DNA of 64,000 nt, from positions 124,001 to 188,000 of the forward strand of contig NZ_JAPPTI010000005.1 in assembly GCF_027587025.1 (NCBI RefSeq). Reading direction: 5' to 3'. This DNA comes from Vibrio sp. LaRot3 (GTDB lineage Bacteria; Pseudomonadota; Gammaproteobacteria; Enterobacterales; Vibrionaceae). How positions within the stretch are numbered: position 1 is the first letter of the stretch; the number at the start of each line of letters is the position of its first letter. The notes below the pieces were generated by a model. That model was given only the letters and a program-made list of their open reading frames with translations, was not told the origin of the DNA and did not search any database. This document shows positions 7,416-15,475 of this stretch, piece after piece. The translations under genes and the position numbers were made by a program.

Positions 7416-9944
7416 GTGGCGGTGGAATTAACAGTGAGTTATAGAGTGGTACGGCTAACGGAGCTGATGACGCATGAGTTCAGTCAAGTCGAAGGGGATA
7501 TAGAAAGGTTAACGGAAAGGGCACTGAGTTCTGCAATCCCTCATGGCATGAGTTTCTCTCGCTTTATGGACAAACTCAAAAGTGGTGAATTGGCCCTGTT
7601 GACGGACACACCATCTAAGCCAGTGATGCTCAGAGATGGAATGAGTAAATCGTGGAGCTTGTCTGCTGAAGGACAAGAGGCACTGTCACCGGAGGCAAAA
7701 AATGCCTTTCTCTCTAGAGCGAAGATGTCTGGTGGAGTAGCTGGTGGTTCTGCCCCAAGCCGAAGTCCCGCTGGTTATGCGTCCAACATTGACGAAACTT
7801 ATGTTCCAGAGCCTGTTAAGCCGGATACCTCTGATGCACCACCTAAGCTCAAATATGAATATTGTTTTGAGGTCGCTTGCTCGGATGAGACGTTAAGAAA
7901 AAGCGTGGGCTGTGCATTTCAACTGGGCAAGACTAAGCAAGAAGCTATGATTGGTCGCTGGCAGACGGAGCCCACGGAAAACGGTACTAAATACATCGCT
8001 CATACCGCCTTTGATGAGCCGAAAAAATTGTTTGTTAAAGTGGCAGACAGCTCAATGGGTATCAGTGTGCCTGAAAGTGTGCAGGTCAAGCCGATAGACT
8101 CAGGTGTAGTGAGGGAGGCTTTTATTCCAGTCATCCCATCAGTGCAGCTAGGGGAGCGTTTAGGGCTGCCAACGGAAGGTTACTATTACCACTTTCATAA
8201 CGACCGATTAGTTCAAGAATACAGGCTGCTTGGTGAGGGCAAGTGGGCGTTCTATGCCACATGCTCCACTCATGAACGATTGAATGATGAGCAGGGTTAC
8301 AACGTCTACCAAAGTGCCATTCTGGTTTACTGGAAGCTCGAAGGTAAAGAGATTGAAAACCAACATCTGATTTACTTAGAAAAGCAAATTACCCGAGAAG
8401 AGCTTGATAACCTGAATGATGACTGGTTGGTTGAACACGGTATTAAGCTTGATATCGACGAACTGCTCGCAGCACCTAAACAGCCTGTCGCGGAAAGGCA
8501 AACCACTCTGCCTGTGAAAACGGATAAATCAGAGAGCAAACCAGAGACGCATATCGTTGCTACAGACTCAAGCACCCATCAACGTGAGTTATGGGGGGCA
8601 ATTGCAGAGCAGTATGGTTTGTCGGCTAAACAACTACTTGATTTGAATCCTCAGTACAATGCTGACCCGATGACATTGAAGGTTGGTGATTCACTTGTTG
8701 TTCAACGAACGAAGCAAGGGCAGAATTTTCCAGAAAAAGAAACGTCGTTACCTCCGCTTTCTCCTTGTACTTATAGTTGTGTGGCGAATACTCATTATGC
8801 TTACTCGGGTTCTCTCTTAGTAGGAACGTCATTTAAGGCAATAAACAGTGAAAATCTATTCGCGAAAGAATTGCCCGTTACGAACTTAACGACCATCACA
8901 ACCGATTCTAAAGCTACGGATTTTGGTAAAGCAGCATTGCTTGCGATTCCAGCGTATACAGCGACGACGAACCTTGGCATTCTGAGTGCTAGTACGCCCA
9001 ATACTATCGGGACGTGGTCGATTTCAGGAGAAGCATTAGCGGGCTTTGCTCGAATGGGCGGCTTTCTAGTTGCGGCCTTATGGCCTTCTCAGCTTGGGGA
9101 TGGAACCTTAGAGGGCAATCCTAATGTTTCTACTAATGACACCACAGCGATGCGCGTACGCTTCAATATGTACACGGACGAAAATGGCAAACAGCAAGTG
9201 GTCGGGATCAAAACGGGCGAAGGCAGTCCATATGGCGATCTAGTGATGAAGCGTCAGGCTGTGCAACAAGGACAAAACTTTGTTGCGGAGTTAGACAGCG
9301 GTATTACTATAACGTGGACGCCCGATGGTTCAACGGATGTGCTGACACCTGATACTGTATTACCCGAAAATGATCAGCTTGATGTTCACAATATCTGGGT
9401 CCGCCCGATTGAAGCGCATGAACAAGAGATCGGCGCGGTTCTCTATCCAGAGGAAGATCTTGCCGAGTATATTGTGACTTTTCCTGCTGATGCGGGACTG
9501 TCGCCCTTGTACTTAGTATTTAATAAGCGTGGTGCTGGAATTACTAAGGTAAAACCATTGGAAGTGGACACTTATGGAGACTTAGCGCCAAGAAGCAAAA
9601 AGGATGGAATGGATATAGATCATATTCCATCTCAGGCGGCACTGCTAAGGGCTGCGGAAGAAATGCTTGGACGCCCTTTAACTGCTGATGAAAAGAAAGA
9701 AATTATTAAATCAGGGGCTGGGGTTGCAATCCCGCGAGAGATACATCAAAAGTGTAGTGAAACATATGGCGGAAGAAATAAACTCGAAAAGCAGCAAGTT
9801 GATGCAGGTGATCTAGAGGCGGCAGTAAATTCGAATTTTGATGCGATTAAGACATGTTTAAAAGAAAATGGCTACACTGATGAGCAACTCGAGGGTGCTA
9901 GAGAAGAGCTCCACCGCTTAAATAGAGCAAATGGATGGTATTAG
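7416..9944 (+). CDS. Modular antibacterial toxin: possible MIX region, LysM, S-type pyocin-like domain, HNH-like nuclease tip
   Basis: 842 residues. Residues about 245-345 hold E-G-Y-Y-Y-H-F-H-N-D-R-L-V-Q-E-Y, resembling the G-x-x-Y ... L-x-R-E core of the MIX marker of type VI secretion effectors (moderate support). A LysM motif covers about 387-432, and 569-717 resemble the S-type pyocin domain (W-V-R-P-I-E, F-P-A-D-A-G, P-L-Y-L-V-F). The last about 125 residues, with D-I-D-H-I-P-S-Q around D735-H736 and I-H-Q-K around H777, look like an HNH-type DNase tip. There is no N-terminal signal peptide, PAAR or Rhs repeat. A cognate immunity gene follows without a gap. The GTG start is uncertain. 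Confidence 0.7.
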   Translation: MAVELTVSYRVVRLTELMTHEFSQVEGDIERLTERALSSAIPHGMSFSRFMDKLKSGELALLTDTPSKPVMLRDGMSKSWSLSAEGQEALSPEAKNAFLSRAKMSGGVAGGSAPSRSPAGYASNIDETYVPEPVKPDTSDAPPKLKYEYCFEVACSDETLRKSVGCAFQLGKTKQEAMIGRWQTEPTENGTKYIAHTAFDEPKKLFVKVADSSMGISVPESVQVKPIDSGVVREAFIPVIPSVQLGERLGLPTEGYYYHFHNDRLVQEYRLLGEGKWAFYATCSTHERLNDEQGYNVYQSAILVYWKLEGKEIENQHLIYLEKQITREELDNLNDDWLVEHGIKLDIDELLAAPKQPVAERQTTLPVKTDKSESKPETHIVATDSSTHQRELWGAIAEQYGLSAKQLLDLNPQYNADPMTLKVGDSLVVQRTKQGQNFPEKETSLPPLSPCTYSCVANTHYAYSGSLLVGTSFKAINSENLFAKELPVTNLTTITTDSKATDFGKAALLAIPAYTATTNLGILSASTPNTIGTWSISGEALAGFARMGGFLVAALWPSQLGDGTLEGNPNVSTNDTTAMRVRFNMYTDENGKQQVVGIKTGEGSPYGDLVMKRQAVQQGQNFVAELDSGITITWTPDGSTDVLTPDTVLPENDQLDVHNIWVRPIEAHEQEIGAVLYPEEDLAEYIVTFPADAGLSPLYLVFNKRGAGITKVKPLEVDTYGDLAPRSKKDGMDIDHIPSQAALLRAAEEMLGRPLTADEKKEIIKSGAGVAIPREIHQKCSETYGGRNKLEKQQVDAGDLEAAVNSNFDAIKTCLKENGYTDEQLEGAREELHRLNRANGWY

Positions 9945-10355
9945 ATGAACTATTTAGATTTTATAGGCTGTACTTATCAAGAACTTGTTAAGAACCCCAA
10001 GTTTGCAGCATTAATAACAGGTAATGTGCCATCGACGATGGACGATTATACTGATGAGTTTTACATTCGAGCTTTTGAGAGCGGGATGGAATTTCAATTT
10101 GACGCAAATAGCTACGTGCTGAAATTAATCGTTGCTACGAATCCCAATTACTTTATGGGCGATTTAAAGAATATATCATCCAAGGAATTAGTTCATCAGA
10201 TAATGGGTAAGCCTGTTGAGTCGATGAGAGAGAAAAAAGTACCAGTACTTGGAGTTGTCGGAGCTTGGGACAAGTACGAATCTGCGAATGGTCATACGAT
10301 TCAAGTCTTGTATGAAGTTGGTTCTACCAAGGTTAAGAGTGTTTTTTACAGATAA
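9945..10355 (+). CDS. Putative immunity protein for the upstream toxin
   Basis: 136 residues, soluble and mildly acidic, with no recognised family. Its ATG follows directly on the TAG stop of the toxin gene, the usual layout of toxin-immunity pairs, and a terminator hairpin follows. The assignment rests on position and size only. An immunity protein for a nuclease tip is expected to be a small cytoplasmic protein, as seen here. Codon use and A+T content of this gene and of the last part of the toxin gene look higher in A+T than the upstream toxin region, consistent with tip-immunity cassette exchange (visual impression). Confidence 0.6.
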   Translation: MNYLDFIGCTYQELVKNPKFAALITGNVPSTMDDYTDEFYIRAFESGMEFQFDANSYVLKLIVATNPNYFMGDLKNISSKELVHQIMGKPVESMREKKVPVLGVVGAWDKYESANGHTIQVLYEVGSTKVKSVFYR

Positions 10356-10392
10356 CATATACTTTCAAACCGATTCGTTGAGACAAAAAAAG

Positions 10393-10427
10393 AATGGGGA
10401 GCGTAATTGTTCCCCATTGTCATTTTT
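10393..10427 (+). terminator. Terminator after the toxin-immunity pair
   Basis: ATGGGGA pairs with TCCCCAT around a 10-base loop, followed by a T-rich tail. It lies between the immunity gene and the convergent small secreted-protein gene. Confidence 0.6.
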
Positions 10428-10444
10428 AGCTTTGGCTGGTGGCA

Positions 10445-10681
10445 CTACTGTTCTTTGATTGCTTCACAGCCCTTAGGGACTGTAATGGTCGATGCGTCCT
10501 TACCTGCCTCTTGTGCTGTTTTTACATCTATTTTGTATTGAGTACATTTTCCAACGCTGACGTTGACTGCGCCTGTTTCTACAGATGGGTTACCTCCTAA
10601 TGCTCCCCCTCCCTGAGCGAAAACAAAAGGTGCGATTAGGATTGCAAGTAGAACGAGAATGTTCGTTGTAGTGTGACTCAT
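10445..10681 (-). CDS. Small secreted protein (78 aa)
   Basis: Begins with a hydrophobic signal peptide (N-I-L-V-L-L-A-I-L-I-A-P-F-V-F-A, cleavage after A near residue 22). The mature part starts Q-G-G-G-A-L-G-G-N-P-S-V and contains two cysteines (K-C-T-Q-Y and K-G-C-E-A), which could form a disulfide in the periplasm. No family is recognised. It is the last gene of a leftward block; the next gene upstream encodes another small exported protein with the same A-L-G-G-x-P element after its signal peptide. Confidence 0.6.
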   Translation of the reverse strand: MSHTTTNILVLLAILIAPFVFAQGGGALGGNPSVETGAVNVSVGKCTQYKIDVKTAQEAGKDASTITVPKGCEAIKEQ

Positions 10682-10708
10682 GGTGTGTATCTCCTAGTGA
10701 TTTTCAGA

Positions 10709-10969
10709 TTAATCAGGGGTTGACTTGGTTTTAGGCTGGCACTGAGTGGCATCAGAAACTTGTCCGTTCAACTTGCCGCACACATTGGCAGTCCAGTGAA
10801 GCAATGCGCCAGCAACGAGGGTGGATTGTGGTCCTTGTTTACCATTCCACTGCTTTTCTAAATATTCCTTTGAGACGTTAGGTGCACCTCCGAGTGCAGC
10901 GATGGCTATAGGTGAAGTAGTCATTGAGGCAGCGACTAGAGCTGCAAAAAAGAGTCGGTTTAGATTCAT
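10709..10969 (-). CDS. Small secreted protein (86 aa)
   Basis: A signal peptide (F-F-A-A-L-V-A-A-S-M-T-T-S-P-I-A-I-A) is followed by A-L-G-G-A-P-N-V and a short mature domain with two cysteines (N-V-C-G-K and T-Q-C-Q-P). Family unknown. The gene precedes the 78-aa secreted-protein gene by about 27 bases and shares the A-L-G-G-x-P start of the mature protein, so the two probably work together or arose by duplication. Confidence 0.6.
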   Translation of the reverse strand: MNLNRLFFAALVAASMTTSPIAIAALGGAPNVSKEYLEKQWNGKQGPQSTLVAGALLHWTANVCGKLNGQVSDATQCQPKTKSTPD

Positions 10970-11024
10970 GATGTTTCCTTATTGAATAGAAAGTTGGGGA
11001 TTATGAAAGTTGTATTGCCGAGGG

Positions 11025-11384
11025 TTAGAAGGTGTAGACAAAGGTGCCAGCGTTTGACGTGACTTCGATTTCTTTCACGCTGTCTACGGTGCAGTTGTTA
11101 CTGTATCCGGTGTAGGTTTCACCGAATTTCAACGAAACGTTTCTAGAGAGCTCTGAGGTTGTGCCTGCGGGTAGACGGCAGTTGCCTCTGTTGATAACGA
11201 TATTGCTTACGACTGTGCTGTCAGTGATAGCTTGAATATCAAAGACCAGTGTTCCCCAATGAGGGTTGGTGGATATAGATACTTCAATATTGGCGGTGAC
11301 GGTTTGCGCAGCTTCCTGTTCGCTGCAAGCGGTGACTCCGAGAATCAGCATGCTCATCATCATGGTTCGAATTAAGGTATTCAT
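11025..11384 (-). CDS. Small lipoprotein (119 aa)
   Basis: The N-terminus M-N-T-L-I-R-T-M-M-M-S-M-L-I-L-G-V-T-A-C is a lipoprotein signal with lipobox V-T-A-C, lipidated Cys at residue 20. The mature part is beta-rich with two further cysteines (G-N-C-R-L and N-N-C-T-V) that could pair. No named family is recognised. It lies downstream of the WYL regulator gene by 23 bases and upstream of the two secreted-protein genes, so the three envelope proteins form one group. Confidence 0.6.
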   Translation of the reverse strand: MNTLIRTMMMSMLILGVTACSEQEAAQTVTANIEVSISTNPHWGTLVFDIQAITDSTVVSNIVINRGNCRLPAGTTSELSRNVSLKFGETYTGYSNNCTVDSVKEIEVTSNAGTFVYTF

Positions 11385-11407
11385 AGGTATCTCTCCGTAG
11401 TGGTGAG

Positions 11408-12148
11408 TTAAATTTGGGATGCACGGATTTCAGCGTGTTCACGCATGAACAGCTCTAGATTGAAATCAGTGGGATAGGTAAAAGAAAACGTCGATACACT
11501 GGCCTCATCAATCAAAGGCAAGGCTAGGGTGCGTATCGTGGGTTGACTGGATAATCGAAAAAGCAGCAAGAGCGCGTCACATTGAACTGAGAGTCCCAGT
11601 GGTTCGATGAGCGCTTTCTCTTGCTGCAAAACTTGACTCGATATCTTGAGCATACGGTTGTTCAGTAATGCCGTGTGTACCGCATTCAGTACTTGCCGCT
11701 GCTCATTACTCCACTCACGAATATTGGGCAGTGCTACATGGATTTTGGCTAACCATGCTTGCTCTTTTGAATGCGCTGAACCCTTGTGAGGTAAGGGTTT
11801 GTCTCTCTCCGAGGAGCGACCTTGCCCATAATTCAGTGCATCAGGAACAAGCGGCAGTAAGTACTTATTCGTCAGTTGCCAATAAAGCATTTCCTGCTTG
11901 TTGAGCTTCAGTAATTGCTCTGAAGTTTTCCGATAAACATGAGGCATGCTCATCGAATCACACTCCACGTTAAACACGTCCACAATGATTTCATCGAGAT
12001 AGCGTTTAATGCTGCGAGTGGTACGGTGGATATCGAGTAGGGCTAACTGCTGCTGCAACTCCCTAACGGTAATCCATCGGTGTTGAGGAATAAGCATCAG
12101 CGTGTGCAGCAAAGCGGATAACCCTTCAATGCTGGTTTTATTGCTCAT
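11408..12148 (-). CDS. WYL-domain transcriptional regulator
   Basis: 246 residues. The N-terminal about 70 residues are a winged helix-turn-helix (T-V-R-E-L-Q-Q-Q-L ... T-R-S-I-K-R-Y-L-D-E-I). The C-terminal half has the WYL-type core (I-E-P-L-G-L-S-V, then L-L-L-L-F-R-L and I-R-T-L-A-L). WYL proteins sense nucleotides or nucleic acid and often regulate defence or mobile-element genes, usually as repressors. Palindromic GACATT-type sites lie 38-90 bases upstream of its start, suggesting autoregulation. Confidence 0.75.
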   Translation of the reverse strand: MSNKTSIEGLSALLHTLMLIPQHRWITVRELQQQLALLDIHRTTRSIKRYLDEIIVDVFNVECDSMSMPHVYRKTSEQLLKLNKQEMLYWQLTNKYLLPLVPDALNYGQGRSSERDKPLPHKGSAHSKEQAWLAKIHVALPNIREWSNEQRQVLNAVHTALLNNRMLKISSQVLQQEKALIEPLGLSVQCDALLLLFRLSSQPTIRTLALPLIDEASVSTFSFTYPTDFNLELFMREHAEIRASQI

Positions 12149-12185
12149 GACTACACTCTCAATACATCAAAGCTCCAAGACCGGA

Positions 12186-12237
12186 GGTGGACATTTAATG
12201 TCGGGAGAGTAGAGGTGAGTCAGACACATAATGTCCA
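12186..12237. promoter_or_regulatory. Candidate operator for the WYL regulator
   Basis: GACATTTAATGTC is a perfect 13-base palindrome at 12190-12202, within a GGTGGACATTT string. A separate inverted half site AATGTCCA follows at about 12230-12237. The same GGTGGACATTT string occurs at 13979-13989 in front of the radC operon. The position upstream of the WYL gene start suggests a binding site; this is inferred from symmetry only. Confidence 0.45.
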
Positions 12238-12287
12238 ACGGTGAAAACAGCATCAATCGGCAACACGAAAGCGTGAGCCGATTAACA

Positions 12288-12464
12288 TTAACGAGGCTTA
12301 TGCTTATCACTGAACTCGGCAATCGCTGCCAGTAATCCAATCAACAGCACCACCAGAAAACCTAACGTCGTCAGAGTTCCGATAGCGCCAAAGAAAGGAG
12401 AGAGGGTAAACAAGGTAATAAGAGCAGTGACAAGCTTGATGGTGTTAAGGAGAAGGGAAGTCAT
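12288..12464 (-). CDS. Small membrane protein (58 aa)
   Basis: A leftward frame from the ATG at 12464. Two hydrophobic segments are visible, about residues 11-25 and 27-49, and the tail is short and basic (D-K-H-K-P-R). The start lies three bases after the stop of the upstream DUF2787 gene, so translation is probably coupled. Family unknown. The length and overlap with the operon layout support it as real, but there is no motif to name. Confidence 0.5.
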   Translation of the reverse strand: MTSLLLNTIKLVTALITLFTLSPFFGAIGTLTTLGFLVVLLIGLLAAIAEFSDKHKPR

Positions 12465-12467
12465 GAG

Positions 12468-12911
12468 TTATTGCGGGGTGACGGCTATTTCGTTGTAAGC
12501 GTCCATATCGACGTAGGCAAGAAAGTTACTCTCCCATAAACGATACAACTCTTTGGCATCACGGCTACCCTGCATGGGTAGCCAGCCTCGATAAGCCACA
12601 AAGAACTGTCCAACCCGAAAATCAAAGTCTAAGTTTCGCTCTAGCTCTGGGTAGTAGTTGCCCATATAAGCAAAGTCAGTGATGTACTCAATACTCCATT
12701 CTCCTGTCGAGGTTTGGCAAATCGCCATCTCAACCGGATGAAAACCGCCTTCATCCGCGCTGTAACTTTTATCGCGAAAGTTAAACACCAGATAACGGCT
12801 GGTGGTCAGTGCTTCATTACTCAGCAAATGAGCGGTGAACTGTTCACTTAGCAACTTATGCAGTTTCTTTGATACAGGTAGTAAGGATGCTGTGAAGTTT
12901 AATTTGGACAT
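12468..12911 (-). CDS. DUF2787 family protein, copy 2
   Basis: 147 residues. Contains the family features L-V-F-N-F-R-D-K-S-Y, a G-G/G-F-H-P-V-E-M motif and the aromatic-rich C-terminal half. DUF2787 proteins are of unknown function and are typical cargo of Vibrio integrative elements, often near radC homologues. It shares this layout with the adjacent copy (12963-13400), but the two are clearly diverged. A soluble cytoplasmic protein is expected. It sits in the radC-DUF2787-DUF2787 leftward operon. Confidence 0.8.
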   Translation of the reverse strand: MSKLNFTASLLPVSKKLHKLLSEQFTAHLLSNEALTTSRYLVFNFRDKSYSADEGGFHPVEMAICQTSTGEWSIEYITDFAYMGNYYPELERNLDFDFRVGQFFVAYRGWLPMQGSRDAKELYRLWESNFLAYVDMDAYNEIAVTPQ

Positions 12912-12962
12912 AGTGAGTCCTCCTTGTTTCAGGATTCAAATAAGAAATGAGAGAGTTAGAAT

Positions 12963-13400
12963 TTAGTTGAACGTACCGACCATCGTCAGTTGCACGTCAT
13001 CAAAGACGTTTCTGGAAAGGTGGCGAGCAAAGGCTTTCATCCATACTGAGAGTAGCTCTTGGACGTCAGGGTGTGATAAATCCGTGCTCCCCACATCGGG
13101 TTGATAGCACCAACGATTAGCAAGGTGAAAGTACAACTCAGGCTCAACGGATGTGCTGTGGTCGTCGGGATAAGAGAAGCTGGCAAAGAACACCACCAGC
13201 CAAGGGCTTGAGGTTGACTCGCGTTTAAACTGTACCTCTATCGGATGTAAACCTTGACGATGTCGGTAGTAACTCATCTGACGGCAGTTCAGCACGAGTC
13301 GTTCAGCGTTCTCTGGCAGAGTGTATTTATTCAGAAGTGCTTCCAGTGACGCATGTAACGCATCATCAATGCACAGCTCTCCGTAATGTTGTTTAATCAT
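12963..13400 (-). CDS. DUF2787 family protein, copy 1
   Basis: 145 residues from the ATG at 13400, which follows AAAGGGGG at a spacing of about five bases and overlaps the radC stop by four bases (ATGA). Matches the second copy at [17 protein letters not shown] and the [11 protein letters not shown] region. A GTG six bases earlier is a weaker start. Function unknown. The tight coupling to radC is common in Vibrio integrative elements and suggests a joint role in element biology (inference). Confidence 0.8.
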   Translation of the reverse strand: MIKQHYGELCIDDALHASLEALLNKYTLPENAERLVLNCRQMSYYRHRQGLHPIEVQFKRESTSSPWLVVFFASFSYPDDHSTSVEPELYFHLANRWCYQPDVGSTDLSHPDVQELLSVWMKAFARHLSRNVFDDVQLTMVGTFN

Positions 13401-13870
13401 AACCACCCCCTTTCAGCAAACGAGGTGCAGGTATCGCCTGTCACGATATGGTCGAGAACTCGTACATCCACCAGCGCTAAAGCATCTTTAAGTCTTTCGG
13501 TTATCCGTCTATCAGCTTGGGAGGGCGTTGAGTCTCCAGATGGATGGTTATGCGCAAATATCACCGCTGCTGCATTCATTTCTAATACCGCTTTCACCAC
13601 TTCACGTGGATAGACGCTGGCCGCATCTACGGTGCCATGAAACAGCTCTTTAAATTCAATTAGTCGGTTTTGGTTATCCAGCAGCAATAAGGCAAACACT
13701 TCACGTTCATAGCTGCCTAGCTTGCAGCGAACGTACTCTTTAGTGGCTTCAGGTTTAGTTAGGGCATCACCACGCACGTAGCGTGTTGCGAGTATCTCAG
13801 CGGCATGCTCTAGGATTTCATTTTCCTGATAGCGTTGCTGCTTTTGGTAATTGGAAGTTTTGGGATTCAT
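13397..13870 (-). CDS. radC: RadC family JAB-domain protein
   Basis: 157 residues. The JAMM-type motif is complete: E-L-F-H-G-T-V with the conserved Glu region, then [16 protein letters not shown]. Mobile-element RadC/YeeS proteins are short versions like this one. Chromosomal RadC was once linked to DNA repair but its activity is unproven. The first gene of a leftward operon with two DUF2787 genes, overlapping the next by four bases. A GGTGGACATTT half site lies 109 bases upstream of its start. Confidence 0.88.
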   Translation of the reverse strand: MNPKTSNYQKQQRYQENEILEHAAEILATRYVRGDALTKPEATKEYVRCKLGSYEREVFALLLLDNQNRLIEFKELFHGTVDAASVYPREVVKAVLEMNAAAVIFAHNHPSGDSTPSQADRRITERLKDALALVDVRVLDHIVTGDTCTSFAERGWL

Positions 13871-14187
13871 TTCAGGCTCCTGTCGGACTCAATGATGGGA
13901 TTTCACATTGATGACATATGCCTGAAAACTTTTGGATTTCATGTTGGTTGTAAAGAAAGGTTGTTTAGCTGGATGTAAGGTGGACATTTCGAGTGCTCGG
14001 TGAGGCTACTCTATTCAATCATGGCTAAGTCCTTGGATTCCTTACGAGTCTTTTTACACAATATATTGGATATGGGCGCTTGGACAAGTGAAAGGCTGAT
14101 TCTGCGTGGTAGTATGTCTCTAAATTGACGACTCAGACGCATATACATTCGTTTTCGAGTGTATCGATATAAGGTTTAGAGTGACAT
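13871..14187. promoter_or_regulatory. Divergent intergenic region between radC and the HEPN-like gene
   Basis: 317 bases holding the promoters for two divergent genes. It contains GGTGGACATTT at 13979-13989, identical to the string in front of the WYL gene, so the WYL protein may control both leftward units. No RNA gene or frame of substance was seen. The part next to the rightward gene is A+T-rich. Confidence 0.4.
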
Positions 14188-15201
14188 ATGAACTTGAGAG
14201 AAAGTATCTTTTGCCATGAAATGTTTCTTGCTTCTAATGTAAGTTCTAGTTGTAGTTACGGTTCTAGTCATATACGACAAATAGAAGAAACTTGGGATTT
14301 CGAAGACGACGAGTTTTACGATGAAATCAAGAGCCTTGAAATGGAAGGCTTGATAAGAAAAGATGGGGATCATGAATGTTTTCAGGCAACGAAACAAGGA
14401 CTCATTGCCCGAGAGAAAAGTTACCAAGAGAGAGGGCTGCGTCATCCTGTTCTACAATCTCAAACAGATAGTATTTCGGACATGATTATCGCACTAATGT
14501 CGAGCAATGAAAGAATAGGAATTGAGGTATTAGAGTATACAGAATTTGACTTGAATGCAGTTAATATTTACTTGTGGAAACTGTCTGAGAAAGAGATTGA
14601 TTCGGCGGTTAAGTACTTATTAGATAATCAATTTATAGAGAAGGAAGCGTTTGGCTTTTATGATGGGAATTACCATCACCTCACAGCTAAAGGCCGTAGG
14701 TATTATGCGAAATCAGTTACAGGTCTTCTCAATATATCATCTCCTCGTACTATTTTAAGCGCGGTGCCGGATTGTGTTGAGCCTCCAGCTTTCACTGGTG
14801 ATTATGCGGAAAACTTAGTCTATCGTTGGAATGAGGCAGAAAAATGCAGAGATGCAGCTGCTTGGTTATCTGCCACAACTATGTATGGTTCAATTTTGGA
14901 AACAGTGTTGATTTCTGTTTTACAAGCGAGAGAAGAGGATGCATATGCCTCCAGTCATTCACCAAAAAGAAGAACTCCGATAGAGCGGTGGAGGCTGGAT
15001 GATATGCTAAAGGTTGCTAACTGCATTGGCATTATCGATAACACATTAGCTGGGTATGGGAATGTGTTGCGAGATGCTCGAAACTTAATACATCCCTCGA
15101 AACAGATTAAGGAAGCCAGCTACCCAGATAAAGAAAGTGCAAAAATTGCGTCTGAAGTTGTGCGGGCTATAGTGGCAAAAACCACGCAGTTGTATGTTTA
15201 A
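14188..15201 (+). CDS. Winged-helix protein with HEPN-like C-terminal domain
   Basis: 337 residues. Residues 25-75 and 115-175 look like two winged-helix units, each closing with a basic or Gly-rich wing before a helix. The C-terminal about 130 residues are helical and carry R295-D-A-R-N-L-I-H302, an R-x6-H motif followed by P, as in HEPN and abortive-infection-type domains, many of which are RNases or tRNA-targeting toxins. The gene has its own upstream region and stands 274 bases before the ubiquitin-like operon. A role in defence is inferred from the motif and the neighbours, not shown. Confidence 0.5.
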   Translation: MNLRESIFCHEMFLASNVSSSCSYGSSHIRQIEETWDFEDDEFYDEIKSLEMEGLIRKDGDHECFQATKQGLIAREKSYQERGLRHPVLQSQTDSISDMIIALMSSNERIGIEVLEYTEFDLNAVNIYLWKLSEKEIDSAVKYLLDNQFIEKEAFGFYDGNYHHLTAKGRRYYAKSVTGLLNISSPRTILSAVPDCVEPPAFTGDYAENLVYRWNEAEKCRDAAAWLSATTMYGSILETVLISVLQAREEDAYASSHSPKRRTPIERWRLDDMLKVANCIGIIDNTLAGYGNVLRDARNLIHPSKQIKEASYPDKESAKIASEVVRAIVAKTTQLYV

Positions 15202-15475
15202 ATACAGTGTATAGAGCTCAAATAGGTTTATGAGCTCTTTGGAATTATTACGCTTAACCTGAACCCATGACCTGAAAGCTAGGGCTACAATATAAAAAGT
15301 AAGCGCTGACTTTTGCGAATAATCATTAATGTGCCTTTCATTTTGGTCAAATAGACATAGTTGTTCTACTGGCAACTTAAATCATCAGAAATATGAACTT
15401 TAGTTTACTGAAACTTGATCAAACAATAAGTAATCGATACCTTCCTATCTTAAACTCTACACCCTAATTAAAGGT

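Noticed and set aside
13397..13870. RadC as a second deubiquitinase for the ubiquitin-like operon
   Set aside because: It has the JAMM motif but belongs to the separate leftward RadC-DUF2787 unit common in mobile elements.
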